A stretch of 64,000 nucleotides of DNA. Source: Brachionus koreanus (Eukaryota > Rotifera > Eurotatoria > Ploima > Brachionidae). Positions 46,324 through 60,800 of this stretch are shown here, piece by piece. The stretch's first letter is position 1. The number at the start of each line of letters is the position of its first letter. A model generated the notes under the pieces. The model saw only the letters and a list, made by a program, of their open reading frames with translations. It did not search any database and was not told the origin of the DNA. The stretch is from the NCBI GenBank assembly GCA_016987375.1, contig PJRA01000313.1:1929992-1993991 (forward strand), given 5' to 3'. The position numbers were made by a program, and so were the translations under genes.

Positions 46324-48837
46324 GATATAGTACTGTAAATAACGGTGTATGTCATCTATTGTGCCATTTTTATTTATTCAATAAACTAAAAAAAAAATGT
46401 TTTATCTGACTCGTTTTTTTTTCTTTTTTTCAATGAAAATAAAATTATTTTGTAATGAAAATTAAATAATTTTATAGCATTTTTTATTTAAGATTTAATT
46501 GAAAAATAAAATTACCAAAAAAGGAATAAATTTATTGAATAAAAAACAAAAAATGGAAGTTACAAAATGGGTTTAAAAGACCCCTCGGGTTAAATGGTGA
46601 TTGAAATTTTTTGTAATATTTTTTTATTTACTTCAAGAACTTTGGATTTAAAATATGAATTCAATTCAATTTAAAATAATTTAAATAAATGAAATAGATG
46701 GGAAGAATTTCAATTAATAGTAAAAGCTCTAGTTTTACTTTTTCAGATACAAATAAAATTGAAAAACTTTATTGATAAAACTTAGTTTAATTGAAAATTT
46801 ATCCATGATTTAAATTTATCCAAATTAAGTTAAATTTTTTGTAAAATTTGGAAATTTCAAGCTGATTTGATATAGATTATGAAAGAGCTGAATGTAAGAC
46901 AAAGTGTAAAATTTTAATAATTTGTTTCTTTGAAGCGTATTATTTAATTTCTAGCGCAAATGATCGTCCAAAAGAAAAAAAATTCAAAATTAACAAGACA
47001 CTAATTTGGGTTAAAAATAAATTTATTTTTTTCACATAAGACATGTCTAATAAATGGTCAATGTATCCGAATGATGATGATTAAATGCTTCATTGCATGT
47101 TGGATGCGTCGAGACGATTTTAAATTAAAAATTTTCTTCGTCGAATTTAAATATTATTTAAGCTAACAATTTAGACATGTTTTTTATATTTTTTTAGCTA
47201 ATAACCTTCAGTCTGACGCAAAATAAATTACTTGAAAACTTTATAAATACAAAAAATTTTCTTTAAAGTTATTTATTAAATTTTTACCTTGGCTTTAATT
47301 TTTTATAATCATCAAAAAGAATAGAAAATTATAAGATTAATTCTTAATGATCAATTTTTTTTTCAGATAAACTTAAATTTTAAGTTTGAAGTCAAATTGA
47401 ATGCTTTTTCTTCAAATATTAGGGTAAATTTAAATCTACTTTAAAATTTACAAGTTTGAAAAGATTTTTTAGATTTGAATGGAAAGGTATTCTAAAAATT
47501 TGGCAATAAATCATCGTCTATTTATTGGAATTAATTATTTTTAATCATGGTATATATATATATATTCTTAAACGTAAATTATTTCTTATCATTAAATATT
47601 AAAAATTTTATATTGTTTTAAACACGTAAACTGAAAATAATTTTTGATCTGATTTTAAATTTTATGGTTAATAAATGAGTGAATTGATTTATCAAGTCTC
47701 GAACAAAAGAATATGAGACTTGTAATAGATCATTTTGAAATGGTTTTAATAAACCCATGAGCAAAAGATAAACTATTTTATAAACAGTGAATATTTTTTT
47801 AACAAAAAGAGGGTGTTAAATGAGACATTAATTTTTAGTAAATCCGAAACGAGGTCATTATAAGTTTTTAAAAATATTTAAAAGATAAAAGCCGATTTAA
47901 AAATTATAGTATTCAAGGAAAAAATTCAAGCTCATTATCACGCTTAATTAGCTTCTTAATGAGGTTTTTTTTTCATGGTCCTATTTTCTGAAAATATGTC
48001 TTAAATTTTTAAAACTTCATTTTATTCTTTTAATTAAGTTCATTTTTGTTCAAATCTGTCATAGGGAAAATTTTTCAAAATTTTCAACGAAACTTTTTAA
48101 AATTTAAGAGATCATCTTGAATTTATTTTTACAATAAAAAAAATAGTGAAAGTTAGACATTGCTTATCCTTGGGTAGAAAAATTTCAGCCTCAATTGTTA
48201 ATGTGTTAAGTGATTTAAGTTATTAATGTTTGAACGTTTGAATTTGTGGCATAACTTAGAGACATCGTTAGTCATTTTATGTTTAAATGTCTACGCATAA
48301 TTTTTGTCTATATTGTATTTTTTGTAATTTTTTGTAATGTAATGCTTGATTGATTTTGCGTTGACCAATTTAAATAAAAAGTAAATGTTTCACAACTCTT
48401 AACAATATTTTAGACTATTTATTTTTCGGTCTAATAGACAAAATTCAAGTTGTTTTTATAGAATAAAAATTTGCCTGTAATTGAAAGAGTTTTTTTCATT
48501 TAAAAAAATAAACACCTTCTTTAAACTATCATTCTAATATGAAGACATTAACAATTAGCCTAATTAGCCCAGAATTAAGATAAATATTTTTTAGAAAAAG
48601 ACTTTGGTAATTTTTGTCATTTTAATAGCCGTATGAATTGTATCTGTAGCATGTTTATGGATCGATAGATTTGTTCTACAGTTTTGGGAGAAAAACAAGT
48701 CTCTGGATTATATTAAACTTTTATCTTTATTTACATCGAATTTTTTGATCTGAAAAAAATTCGATTTCAATTATTTCAAAAATCAAAGCAAAAGTTTCTA
48801 TTTTTATCTTGACTACATCTTTTTTTTTTAATTTCAG
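46324..48837. other. 2.5-kb gene-free region
   Basis: AT-rich, with no supported frame. Contains a (TA)7 microsatellite at 47551-47566. The last bases (TTTTTTTTTAATTTCAG) form a 3' splice site against the next start codon, so a non-coding first exon of that gene may lie in this region. Confidence 0.5.
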
Positions 48838-49419
48838 ATGATGTCAGACTCGGCTTTATTGAATGGGTTGCTTTCGACATCTACCGAAAATCCCTTGGAT
48901 GTTATCAAACGTCAACAAGAACAAATACAGCGACAATTGCTACATCAAGAATTTTTAAACAACAACATTTATCAAAGTTTGCTAAATTCAGGCTTCATTC
49001 AAAATGGAAATGTTCAAAACAAAAATTATCAATACACTACAACTTCCACACAATCAAATTTATTAAATTTACTTCAAAATAGACAATTTCTCAATGGTCT
49101 TAGTTCAGAGACAACTGCTTCTCCTACATCACTATTTAGTCTTGCTTCCATTTTTCCTCTAGTAGAAGGAATTGGTTCATTAGGTAGTGTTTTCGAAAAG
49201 CTTTTCGGAACCAAATTTTGGATTTATGCATTTTTGACAATAATTATTGGAATCATGTTTATAATAGTTACTTGTTTTTGTATGTACTGCTGTTGTTGTA
49301 ACAGTTTGGGCAGATCGTTTTGCAAATGTTGCTGCAAGATGTCTAAATTAAAAAAAAGCAGCAAAAAGAAAAAAAAAGAAATTGAAGAAATAAATAAAAA
49401 ACCCAAAAATCGTTTTTAG
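48838..49419 (+). CDS. Single-pass membrane protein with Cys cluster, unrecognised
   Basis: 193 aa from ATGATG immediately after a splice acceptor (TTTTTTTTTAATTTCAG). Residues 1-115 are Gln/Asn/Ser/Leu-rich and soluble-looking (VIKRQQEQIQRQLLHQEFLN). A single membrane segment (FWIYAFLTIIIGIMFIIVTC) at about 126-146 runs into CFCMYCCCCNSLGRSFCKCC, eleven cysteines in 20 residues, typical of palmitoylated juxtamembrane sites, followed by a highly basic tail (KKSSKKKKKEI). No signal peptide, so orientation is uncertain; the positive-inside rule puts the Cys/Lys tail in the cytosol. No family recognised. A 5' exon, coding or not, is expected from the acceptor. Confidence 0.6.
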   Translation: MMSDSALLNGLLSTSTENPLDVIKRQQEQIQRQLLHQEFLNNNIYQSLLNSGFIQNGNVQNKNYQYTTTSTQSNLLNLLQNRQFLNGLSSETTASPTSLFSLASIFPLVEGIGSLGSVFEKLFGTKFWIYAFLTIIIGIMFIIVTCFCMYCCCCNSLGRSFCKCCCKMSKLKKSSKKKKKEIEEINKKPKNRF

Positions 49420-51895
49420 ATACCATTTTAGAAGTTTAGTATTATGGATTATTTGACTGATTTGTTAAATTTGAATTCAATTATTTTTGTAAAAATAGTC
49501 CGTTTATATTTTATATTTTTTTCCAAATAAAAGTTAAAAATTTATCAATACAAGATTTTTTTTAAATATTAGGATAGTTGAATTTAAATATTTCATCTTA
49601 AAAACAAGAAGATAAATTTCATTATTCATTTAAAAAGAGCCTTCATTTTGTTTAACAAATAAGTATTTTGTAAATTAATCATACTTAATTTCAAAATTTA
49701 AATAAATAATCTTCTTATCAGCTAATCTTAATAAAGAATAAACACGAGTTGAATAGAGACCAATTCATTTTTTTTAAATGCCTTTGGTCATATCCAAAGT
49801 TTTTGATTAAAAACAATTTCAATTCAATTGTTTATTAAAATGACATTTAAAGATTGTTATTAATCAATCAATTAAATTAAATCAAAATATTTTATTGCCT
49901 ATATTTCTTTTTACAGCTAAAACTACTCTTCCAGCTTACTTTTACCGAAAGGTTATAACTAATATCTATAAAATATGAATTTTGGCCCGCAATTCAAATC
50001 TTAGCTAAAAATGGAGATTCATAAAAAATCTCTTTTTGATAAAAAATTAATTTTTAGCTATTATGAATGTTTATACCCATGTATAATTATCGACTACTCT
50101 TGCTTTGTTTTGTTACAAATGAATATTTGTCTTAGTAACAAATTTTGGTCATATACTTTTCTCTTTTTTTATTTAAATATTTTATCTTACATCGGCTTGA
50201 AAGGCGGTAGGTGAAATAAATAAATATATCAATGCAGTCTAAATAATTATATCATATTATTAATTTCATTGTAACATTGTAGCTCATTTAATTTTTTCAC
50301 GTTTCAAAGAATTCATGATGTTACCAAGTTAATCTTGATAGTACTATTCTTAGCTCAGATTAGAATTTTTAAATAATTTAAAGAATGGAATGAAGATTAA
50401 GATAATAGTGCGAGATTTTTTCACCTAAGTTGTTATTGTTATTGTTGTTAACGAAATTATGTTCTGCATTTTATATAGTAAGATAAGAATAGATGCCGTG
50501 AAATATCTATCATTTTATGTAATAGTTTATGTGAACCAAATTTCATCTTTTTTTTGGAACAAATGTTCTCCGATTTTGTGAGCTATTATTTCACTTAATC
50601 TAACAATTGTTAACAGGTAACATTTCGTGAGAAAAATAGCTCAATCTAATAGTTCACAAAAATCTGAGAAGAAGATAAGTTGCGATAGGTTAACTATGTT
50701 CATTTAAACTACTAATCCCGACTATTTGATTTTTTATTCTAATCTGGTATCTTTTCTTATTTTTATTAAAAATAATTATTTTTATCTCAAATAAAAAAAA
50801 AATTTAAATATCGTTATTATTTTTTTTTCATAAAGAATTTTAGAAACTTAAAAATTTTTCTCAAAGCATGAATTTGAGAAGTTTGGCTTTCTTCTCTTCT
50901 TATATATTCTCATAGTAAATAAAAAATGTAAAATGTGACCAGAATTACATTTTGATTTATTTTGAAAAAAGTTTTTCTTTCGGCTCTTTCTTTCTTTCTA
51001 AATTTCATGTAAATTCAAGTAATTTTAGGTTAAAATACGAAAATAAAATCAAAAATTTTTCTAATAATAAAAATAATAAGCTACAGCAGAATACGAGACT
51101 AGCTTTAGTCTGGCTATGGTAGCTGAAAAAAAATTATAATTAGTCCTTGTTGAATTTAGTTATCCAGGTCTATACATAAACATAGTAGCGTTTCATTTAT
51201 TCCATGTTAAAAAATTTTTTCTCTACTTTTCTTCTCTTTTCTCATCTTTTCTTTCTGTTGTTAAAAGTTAAATATGATTTTTAAAGCTGGTGAAAATTGA
51301 AGTATTAACAATATAAATTTTCAATTTTTTCAAGAGTGTCATGATTCTTTGTTTAAAAATTTAAATCGTTGTAGAAAGTAATTATCTTGTTTCGTGGAAT
51401 AGTTCTTTTATTTAAATTATATTTTGTTGTAGTAAAAATTCACAAAAATTGATGCCTCATTAGTTTTTATCAACTACAATAAGATTTAACAAAATTGTAT
51501 AAAATAAAACTTTACAATTTTTATTAATATTTTTTTTTAAATAAGAATAAAAAATTCAAGCTTATTTAAATAATTTCAGACTAACTAAAACCTTGAAATA
51601 GAAACAGATTTGAATGATTACAAAAAAAAAATTTTTTAATAAAATTTATTTTTCAATTTAAAAATTCCTATTCTAATAAAACAATTAAATAACATCCATT
51701 TAAAAACTCGAACACTTCTATGAAGATAATTAAAAAAATTTAAACAAGATCAATTAAATTTTAGACTAAAGAGACCTTGTATCCTTTAAATTTAACACCA
51801 TTTTTTGATATCAACTAAAAGGATAGAAAAAATAAATTAAACATTCTCTCTTTTGAAGATATTTAAAACTAAAATTTCTAATTTAATTTTTTTAT
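49420..51895. other. 2.5-kb spacer
   Basis: No gene supported. It contains a pyrimidine-rich tract at about 51218-51260 (CTACTTTTCTTCTCTTTTCT). The right end is the ADAMTS 3' flank. A 67-codon frame at 50011-50214 has no features and was not accepted. Confidence 0.5.
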
Positions 51896-54800
51896 CTAGT
51901 CTTCGACAATACGAAGTTTAATTCCGGTACTGGGATCAGGTTTACAGAAACCACAAAATCCTCCACACGTTCCGTAAATTATGGAATAATCCTAAAAAAA
52001 TTATTTTATTATCTAAATTATTTTATTGTTTAAAAATTTTACTTTAGAAAAATAAATTTTTTGATTTGGGTTTTCACCAAAATTTATCCATTTCGAGCTT
52101 GGATCAAGAACAAAACCTGTTCCTCTTAGATCAATGTTAAGTCTACCTTGTTGACACTCGGGTACGGAACTATAGCAGTCTCCTGAATTTCCAAAAGGAA
52201 CTGGATTACCGTATAGCACATTAGTAAAACTGTAATCATCTTCAACAATAGTTAAGCTTGTTATGTTTAGTCTGACTTTCGAAAATAATGTAATTCCATG
52301 ATTTTCTAGAATCTCTGGAGTACAGAAAGAGCATTCGGCACCATAACGAGGACCATATCGACATTTATTTGGATGAAAAAGCCTTTTTAAATTTAAATTA
52401 AAATTAAAAGTCTTTTTGTCATAAAAACAAATTACTTTTTGTCATAAATTTCAGCAAAATTTCTAGATTCTCCCGACTTGAGAGTTAAAAACTCGACAGG
52501 TTCAGAAGTATTCATGTTTTTACAGTATATTTGAACAATACTATTACTGATATTCAAATAATAGTCGTTATCTTGATCCAAATTAAACTTTTGTTTCAAT
52601 TCTTTACAAGAATTAACATAGCCTAAATTAGTTTTAAATTATTTTTTGAATAATTGGGAAAAATAAAATGATAATACAATTTTTATAGCAAAATTGGTAT
52701 CTTATTGGCATTGAGTCAATTTTGCATCTTGAAAAATCGTGTTCTAATGTACCATTTTTGTGATAACAATAAATCTGTCTAGTCTGATGGCCAATATTGC
52801 AACTAGGCGAACACTTTATAAAATTTTAATTAGAAAAATAGAAAAATTTTTAATTGATCTTTTTTTTTATTTACTGTTGACCATGGGCCAGTTTTCCAAA
52901 AATATTCACCATCACATTCACCAAAATTACAAGGTATTGTGGATATTGGTTTTTCCTGTTGATTGCACCGGATCGAAGTAGTTTTTAAAATAAATCCTTC
53001 GATAGAAATCTTATTACAGCTAACCTCCCTTGTTTTTACTCCACCAGAACAATTTTTTGAACACTTTTTAATTAATTAATTGATTTGTTAAATTATTAAA
53101 AATTAATTCAAATTACATCTGACCATTCAGAAACAAACCATCCATAACCACATGTTGTATTTATGCAAGGCAAAGTATCAACCGGCTTATGCTTAAGGAC
53201 ACAATTAGCGTCATCGGTTACTTTGCTTTCAGTCAAGCTCCAGCATTTAACTAAGCGCTTTTTGCTTCCAAAACCACATTTTGCAGAGCACTTAATAATT
53301 TATAACTTAAATAATTTTATGATTTTTTTAGAAAATACTTTTTTCCAAGAACTAACTCTCCATTCGTAAGCAGACTCAACATGTCTTGTACATGGTTTGT
53401 AGCATTTTCGCTCTTTTACCAAATTGTCTGTATTAAATTCACAATGGGAAAGGTCAACAAAAGTTCTAGTAATTGTTTCATAGCATTTTTTCTCTAATTG
53501 TTCAACCCCTCCTTGGCCACATCTTGCCGAGCACTGAAATAAAAGAAAATGATATAAAGGAAAATAAAATTGAGTATAATTAAAATTTACCTTTCCCCAT
53601 GATTCTATAATCTTATAGTTGCACATTGCTAATTGACAATTAATTGTTAATCTCTCGATTCGGGATGAATCGCAAAATTTCATCGGTAACTCAACTGAAT
53701 TGTTTACTATTGATTTACATGAAACACTTCTGTTCCTAAAGCCAATACCACATTTTTCGGAACACTTCGAATATTCTGAATAGTGTAAAATTCCTAAAGA
53801 TGTGGTCTTTTCGCTTTTTAATAAACTGCTTTGGTATCTATTGCAAATTATCCAACTTGGACATTGAATTAAATGCTCTGGTTTTTCGTTTAGATTACAA
53901 TTTTCATTAGGAAGTATTGTGCCATTTTCAAACGAACATACAACATTCCTTATTCTACTGCATGTTTCCATTTCGCACTAGAAAAACAATTTTAAAATAA
54001 ATCTCTTAAGAATATTTTTCTTTTTACATCAGACCAATTTCCAGTTATCCAAGTTGCACAAAAATTTCCTGTGCAACTTGTTTGGTTTTCTGGCTTTTCT
54101 TCCTGATCACAACTATCATCATCCGAAATTGTTCCATTTTGAAATCGACATGCTACTAGTCTTTCCCTAAAACCATTCCCACATCGAGTTGAACATGATG
54201 ACCAGTGACCATATTCCCATCTTGGACATGGACCAGCATCACATTTTTCATAGTAATCAGGCCGATCTTCATTTCTACACTTGTCTGAATATTTTCCATC
54301 GCTTGTTTGACATTCAATAGACCTAAAGCGCCAACCATATCCACATGTTACTGGGCACTTAAATTAAATTTTAGTTAAAAATTTTTGACCACAATTTAAT
54401 TAATTTAAGTACCGGGCGAATCGAAACAATTTTCCATTCATAATCTCGTCCAGTACAGTTTTGTACGATACAAATTCTTTGTTGAATGGGTTTTAATCTA
54501 GTGTCGCATTTATAAAATGGTAAAACTGATCTAGTTTCTGGAGAAATGCATTCAACATTTCTAATTTGGATTCCTTTGCCACATGAAGAAGAACACTTAA
54601 AATTTCTATGAATTTTATTCAACATGATTAAGTACATTATTTACCTCGTTCCATTCTAATGGCCTCCATTCGCCACTACAGTCAAAACAACGTCTCCTAT
54701 TCTTCGGCTTGCTTCTATTAATGCATTCTTGTGGTTTTATTTCTTCACCTTGCCTATCAACACATGTTACATTTCTATGCTCCCAGCCAAAATTACATCC

Positions 54801-57800
54801 ACCAGAACACTTAAAATTATTTCATAGTTAAGTTAATTTTTTTCATGAAGTCTAATTCATAGATTTTTAAAATTGATAGAATTTTGTGAAAAGTCCAAAA
54901 ATTTCAATAATATTTTAAAATTAATATCAAAAAAATAAAAGATAAAATAATAGTTATTTTTTTATATTTTTATTAAGGTAATAATATTTTTTACATTCAA
55001 AAATTTTATGATACCGAAGATTTTCCCTAAAATAAATTAATGATTTTTCTTGTTTTTCCCAAGATTCGATTAAAAGCGCTAGATCAAATAAATTATTTGA
55101 AAAATTGATTTTTTCTTCTCACAAATATTTCAAATCTTAAAGCTGGATTAAAATCAAAAACTTGATTTAATGCAGGACCAAGTTTTAAAGTATCCCTTTA
55201 GATCACCTGGTGTTATTCAAGAATACGGTTCACAAAAATAAAAAAGTTTTTTCATTTATTTTACAAATAATTAAGTGAATAGTTGTATTTACTTAATAAA
55301 ATTTTTAAAAATTTCTTTTGAGAAAAAAATTAGACAAAATGGACGAAAATAAAACAGAATATTTATTTCATCAATTGGACGCCCATCTGATTATAAAATG
55401 AAGTAAAGATAAAAAGATTTTATATTGATGGAAATTTTTGAGAAAAATTTATTATAAAAATTGAATAAAAATTTTAGCAAAATTTGTTTTTATATGTTTT
55501 AATTTTTATTGAATATATTTTTTTTGGAAATTAACAAAATTATATGCTATCAAATATTAAAAATCTTTTTTTTATCCTTCTTTTTAATTTTAAAAATGAG
55601 TATTTTGACGATATCTTCTTAATTCTACTATGCTACTCTCTATTGTGAAATCAGTTCAATTCAAGATTTTGCACAACAAGAGAAGCATAGTAATATTAAG
55701 TATAAGTAAATTTAAATTTTTTTAATTTAAATATAAAACTAACCTCGGACCAAGTTGACACTTTCCAAAATCCAGAGCATGTACAATTTTCAAAAGAACT
55801 AGGCTTATCTTTGATGTGACAATCAGACTGAATATTTGATGAACAATAGACAAATCTTTTTCGAAGGCCAAAATTACAATTACAATATGACCATTTAGTC
55901 GTGCGCCATTCAGGGCATGGTAAGTATGAAAAACATTCTTGTCGGTTTGAAGGTTTGATACTTGCGTCACATTTTGAGTCATGGGTATTTTTCACAGTTA
56001 AAAAATCTGGTATCATTTTATTGTACCATGGATTTTCATGGATACTATTGATTACTTTTTTTAAAGATTGACAATAAACTGACCGTATTTGATATCCATT
56101 ACCACAAGTCGTCGAGCACTCGGACCAATCGCTAGTTTTCCATTTGAAACATTCAGCAAGCTCACAATTTTCTTCATCCTCAGGTCTGGTCAAGTCAGCA
56201 CATAGAGATTCATTTACTTTTTTGTCTTGATACATACAATTCAATGTTCTACTTCGTCTACCGACGTCACATGTACCAGTGCATTCACTCCATGAACCTG
56301 GTAACCAAAATGGACAACTATGTAAATTACAGCTTTCATATTCATTTGGCGTTTTTTCTGAATCACAGAAATAATGAGATACAATATGTGATTTGTTGAA
56401 CACACAATAAAGATTGCGTCTTCGTTCACCGCCACCACAAGTTTTCGAACAATCATACCAATCAGATGCTCGCCACTCATAACAATCTTGGTCGCATTTT
56501 TCCAATTTAGATGAATCTGGTTTGGCAACATTTACACAATGTACTGGACTAACTATTCTAGATAGTCTTTTTTCATAACATATAAAATTAGGTTTTTTGA
56601 AACCATTTTCGCAATTACACTTAATAAAAAAATCATATAAAAACCATATTAATTAGTTTTTTTTTCTAATTACTTGAATATCTATAGTTTTCCATTCGTA
56701 TTTTTCACATGGTACAAAGCATTCCTTTTTCATTGAAGAAATATTTGTAATTTCTTTTTTATCACAATAGCCCAAGTCGATTTGAAATTTTGATTCACTA
56801 TTTCTATAGCCAAGCATACACTGCATTCTCAAATTTTCCCATCCATTGCCACATATCCCATTGAAAGCACTGCATCCAACAGAATAATAAGTCAAACTTT
56901 TTTAGTTAATTTGTTAATTTTTTAAATTAAGATATCATTTAATTATCTCACTTCAAATAACAATGAGTATTACAAGACTCAAAGCGCTCTTTTTCATTAC
57001 AAAAATATCCAATGCACTGTTTGTAATTAATTTTTTTTTGACCATCGCATATTTTATCACAATCACCCTCAACAATGTCTGTTACATAGCTATCAGATCT
57101 TAGAAGATTATGTTGCTGACCATAATTAGAAGCATAAGATTTCCAAGAATTTGCACTTTCAATCTTTTCTTCTTTTGGATTGATTTTATCTTTTGGTCTT
57201 GGGATAAAGTAGCTAAAGCTGATTTTATTTTCGAATATTCTAGTACTACTTAAAAACTAAAAAATTTTGCTTTAAACTTGATTGACTTTATAAAAAGTTT
57301 AGTTACAGAAACAATAAGGTCTTCACTAAAATTCCCTCTTGATTGAATTATTTCAGCTGTTTCATTTACAATGTAGTCAATTATCTTTCCCTCAAAATCG
57401 ATTGTAGTCGATGTTTTAGATATTACGTAGTGGCCGTTCAATAAAGCTTTGTTATGAGATCTGATAGCTTAAAAACAATTTTTTAATTATAATTTGTATT
57501 TTTTTCAAAAAATCTTATTTACAAAGACATCCTAAATCATCACTTTCTTTATGCCGATAGATATAAATACTTGTTGTTTTTGCTGGTATAGTGGCCAAAA
57601 AATTATAGCCTTTTTAATTTTTAAAGAATAGAATTTTTTAACAAAATATTTAGTCTTATTAATACCAAATTTATTTGGAGATTTAACTTCAAAAATTTTT
57701 TCATCACATGATTTATTTTCTCCGCCACAAATTCCACATTTATCTTCTGATTTGTTTGAATACAAAATATTATCACATCCACCAGGCTTTAAATTCAAAT

Positions 57801-60800
57801 TAGATTAGAAATTAGCTGACTTTAAATAATTTTGTAGCTTTTACCAAGCAATGACCATTTACACAAATATCATGAGAATTTAAACTGCATTTTGTTCCAT
57901 CAATTACAATCGGACTTAGTAAAGCGAATGTTGATTTCTCTTCAACATGACAAAAGAGTAAACATTTTCTTCTTGGATCTATCACAAAATAAATATTATT
58001 AAGATCAATATTTGTTTTTTAAACTAATTTCTACCAGATGAATAATATGCTTTCCATTCTAAATTTGTTTTAGTAATGCTGAATCCCATTTGATCAGCTA
58101 ATTTGACATAACTAGTTTTTTTTGCTGAAATTCTACACTGTTCATCACGAAAATTAACTTCTTTGAATTCACAGTCCTTTATAACATAGATAATAAAAAT
58201 ATCCAAAATAATATTTTAAAGATTTATTACTTGAATGCTACAAGACTCATACCAGACTCTTTTGCCTACACAATACTTTCCACCATTTTTTGGTCTTGAT
58301 TGTAGCTAAATTATTTTATTTTAATAAGAAATTAATCGTAGATTACTCTGGGTTGTCACAAGTACGGTATCGTTTTCGGATCCCTCCACCGCAGGTTCGT
58401 GAGCAGCTAGTAAAGTCACTCCATTCACTGAAGCCTCCATCTACAGGTTTATTTTGATCATTTTTGGGATTAACGCATTCACCGTTTAAGCAAATATTTC
58501 CCATCTTTGAAAAATGATAAGTATTTTTAAAGAGAAAAATTTCACTTAATCTTTACATAGATGCCTCTAGTTCTACATGGCGTACCATCTGCCCATTTAG
58601 TATTTGTTGTAACACATTGATACGCATTAGTTTTTGGAGAGTCTGCTTTACACCAAAGAATTTTACAATCTTCTTCCTAAATTAAAATTATTTTCTTTTT
58701 CAAATATTTTTCAAAAAATATTTCAGAATATAATTACGGGGTTATGGTCACACTTATCGCTTTTAATACCAAAAATTTGTTGACATTGATGCTTAAGACT
58801 ATAAAAATGATGCAATCCGGGATATCTAGCATTTATAATCATTGTGTCATCAAATTGTTCCAGAGTATTTTCAAATTTTAAACTATTGTTTAAAATATTC
58901 TTAGAAAAAGTGGGAGTATTAAATAAACACTCGCCATCACCGGCTCTAAAATTAAATTATTCAAATAGAAAAAAAAATCCAATATTAGTTTTACCTGAGA
59001 AAATCATTTAACTCTGTGACACTACAATTTGACCATATCTGAGTTTTTTTTGTCAAATCAAGCATAGCGGCCATCATCTGTGTAGCAGAATTATTTAAAT
59101 TTTTACATCTTTCTTCATCAACATGCTTCATTCCCAATCTAATTTATCATTTAATTTTTTTAATTGTAATATTTATCTTCTAATTTTTACAAATGGCCTA
59201 TTTCATGAGCTATTGTGTAAGCAGTGTTGAGCCCAGAATCTTCAATTACTGCACAATTTTGAAATGGAACACATACTTGATTAAGCCTAGCTATTCCCAG
59301 TGTTTCGCACACATCCTTAGATTTGCAAATATCACGTCTTTAAAAATGAGTTTTAATTTGATTTTTTAAATTTTAGTAAAAAATACTTAGTGATCAAAAT
59401 AGCAACGTCAATTTGTTTATTAATGCTTTTCCACTTTCTATAATTATATTGCCATTTACAAAATCTAGACAAAAGTATTTCAGCTTCCCATTCTTTGCCA
59501 AGTTTTTTAAGCTAAATAAAAATATAAATTCGATAAATTAAATTTTAAAAAATTGAGTTTACCGTTTCTTCGTGGTAAACCGGCTCGTCTAATTCGTGCT
59601 CATAGATTATATCACTGATATACACTCTTATTGGATTAATCAAAGAAGGATGCTGATACAGCTGTGTGGTCATGAATAAAAGTGTAATAATGTGATTGTT
59701 GAGATTTTCACCATAAAAATCATGCATTTGTCGATCAACAACAACCAAAAGTTCCAGAAAAACTCTACGATCGACGACATCCAGAAAAAAATTGCTTTCC
59801 CTTTTATGACGTTTGTGAGAATCATTTGATTTTAGCTTAGCTGACTCAATAACTGAAATAAATTCTTATTAATTTATACTCACTTAAAAATGCGATTTCG
59901 AATAGAAATAAAAAAAATAGATAAAATTTATTTATTTATAATAGCTCTGAATTTATAAATAAATAAATTTAATATGTTTTTTTCTCGATGATTGATTATA
60001 AATTAAATAAAAAATCAGAATATTTTTTTGAAAGTTTTTAAAGCACTTGGTGCATTGACATTTCAAGAAAATTAACTAAACTAACTAGACCATAATGAAT
60101 TAAAGTAAATTTCGCGCATTCAAAAAATAATATATGACTTTTTTTCTTGCTTCTAAAGTTTATGATTAATTGAACGAATAGATCATAAAAGTTTTAAATA
60201 CTGCTTTTTTTTATCTATCCTAGCATTTATTTTTCAGAATGTCATATTTTTTAAATTAAAATTTTAATCTGCATATCTATTGTTTATGAAATGAATTAAA
60301 AGGTACATTTAATTTATCAAAACGGTTTAAAATTTTTGTTTTAAATTAACTCAAGATCTGACAGAAAAATAAAAGATAATTTTTTTTGTTTAAATTCTGA
60401 ATTTAATTATCTGTATAGGAAAAATTGTTTGATACCCTCAGTGGCACTAGATACATATGTTTTTTGATTAGGTGTTTTATTTGATTTTTTAAACAGAATA
60501 TGAGCCTCAGTGTACTCCGATCTTGCTTCAAAGTCAACCAAAGAAAAATCATACAATTCATAAGACTTTGAATCAAACTCTTCAATTGGCTCCAAAAAAT
60601 AATCTTCATCATTTAATATAAAGCTTCCACTCTGATTAAAAAAAATGAGAATTCAAGGTGTCATTTTTTAAAAAACTTACAATTTGACCTTTCTGACAAA
60701 GATTCAAATACAGTAGAGAGTCAATTTGATTGTTGACGTATCCATTAAAGAGACAATTTGAGTAAAGTAGATTTGAGCTTGTCGAAAAATTGTCTAGCTT

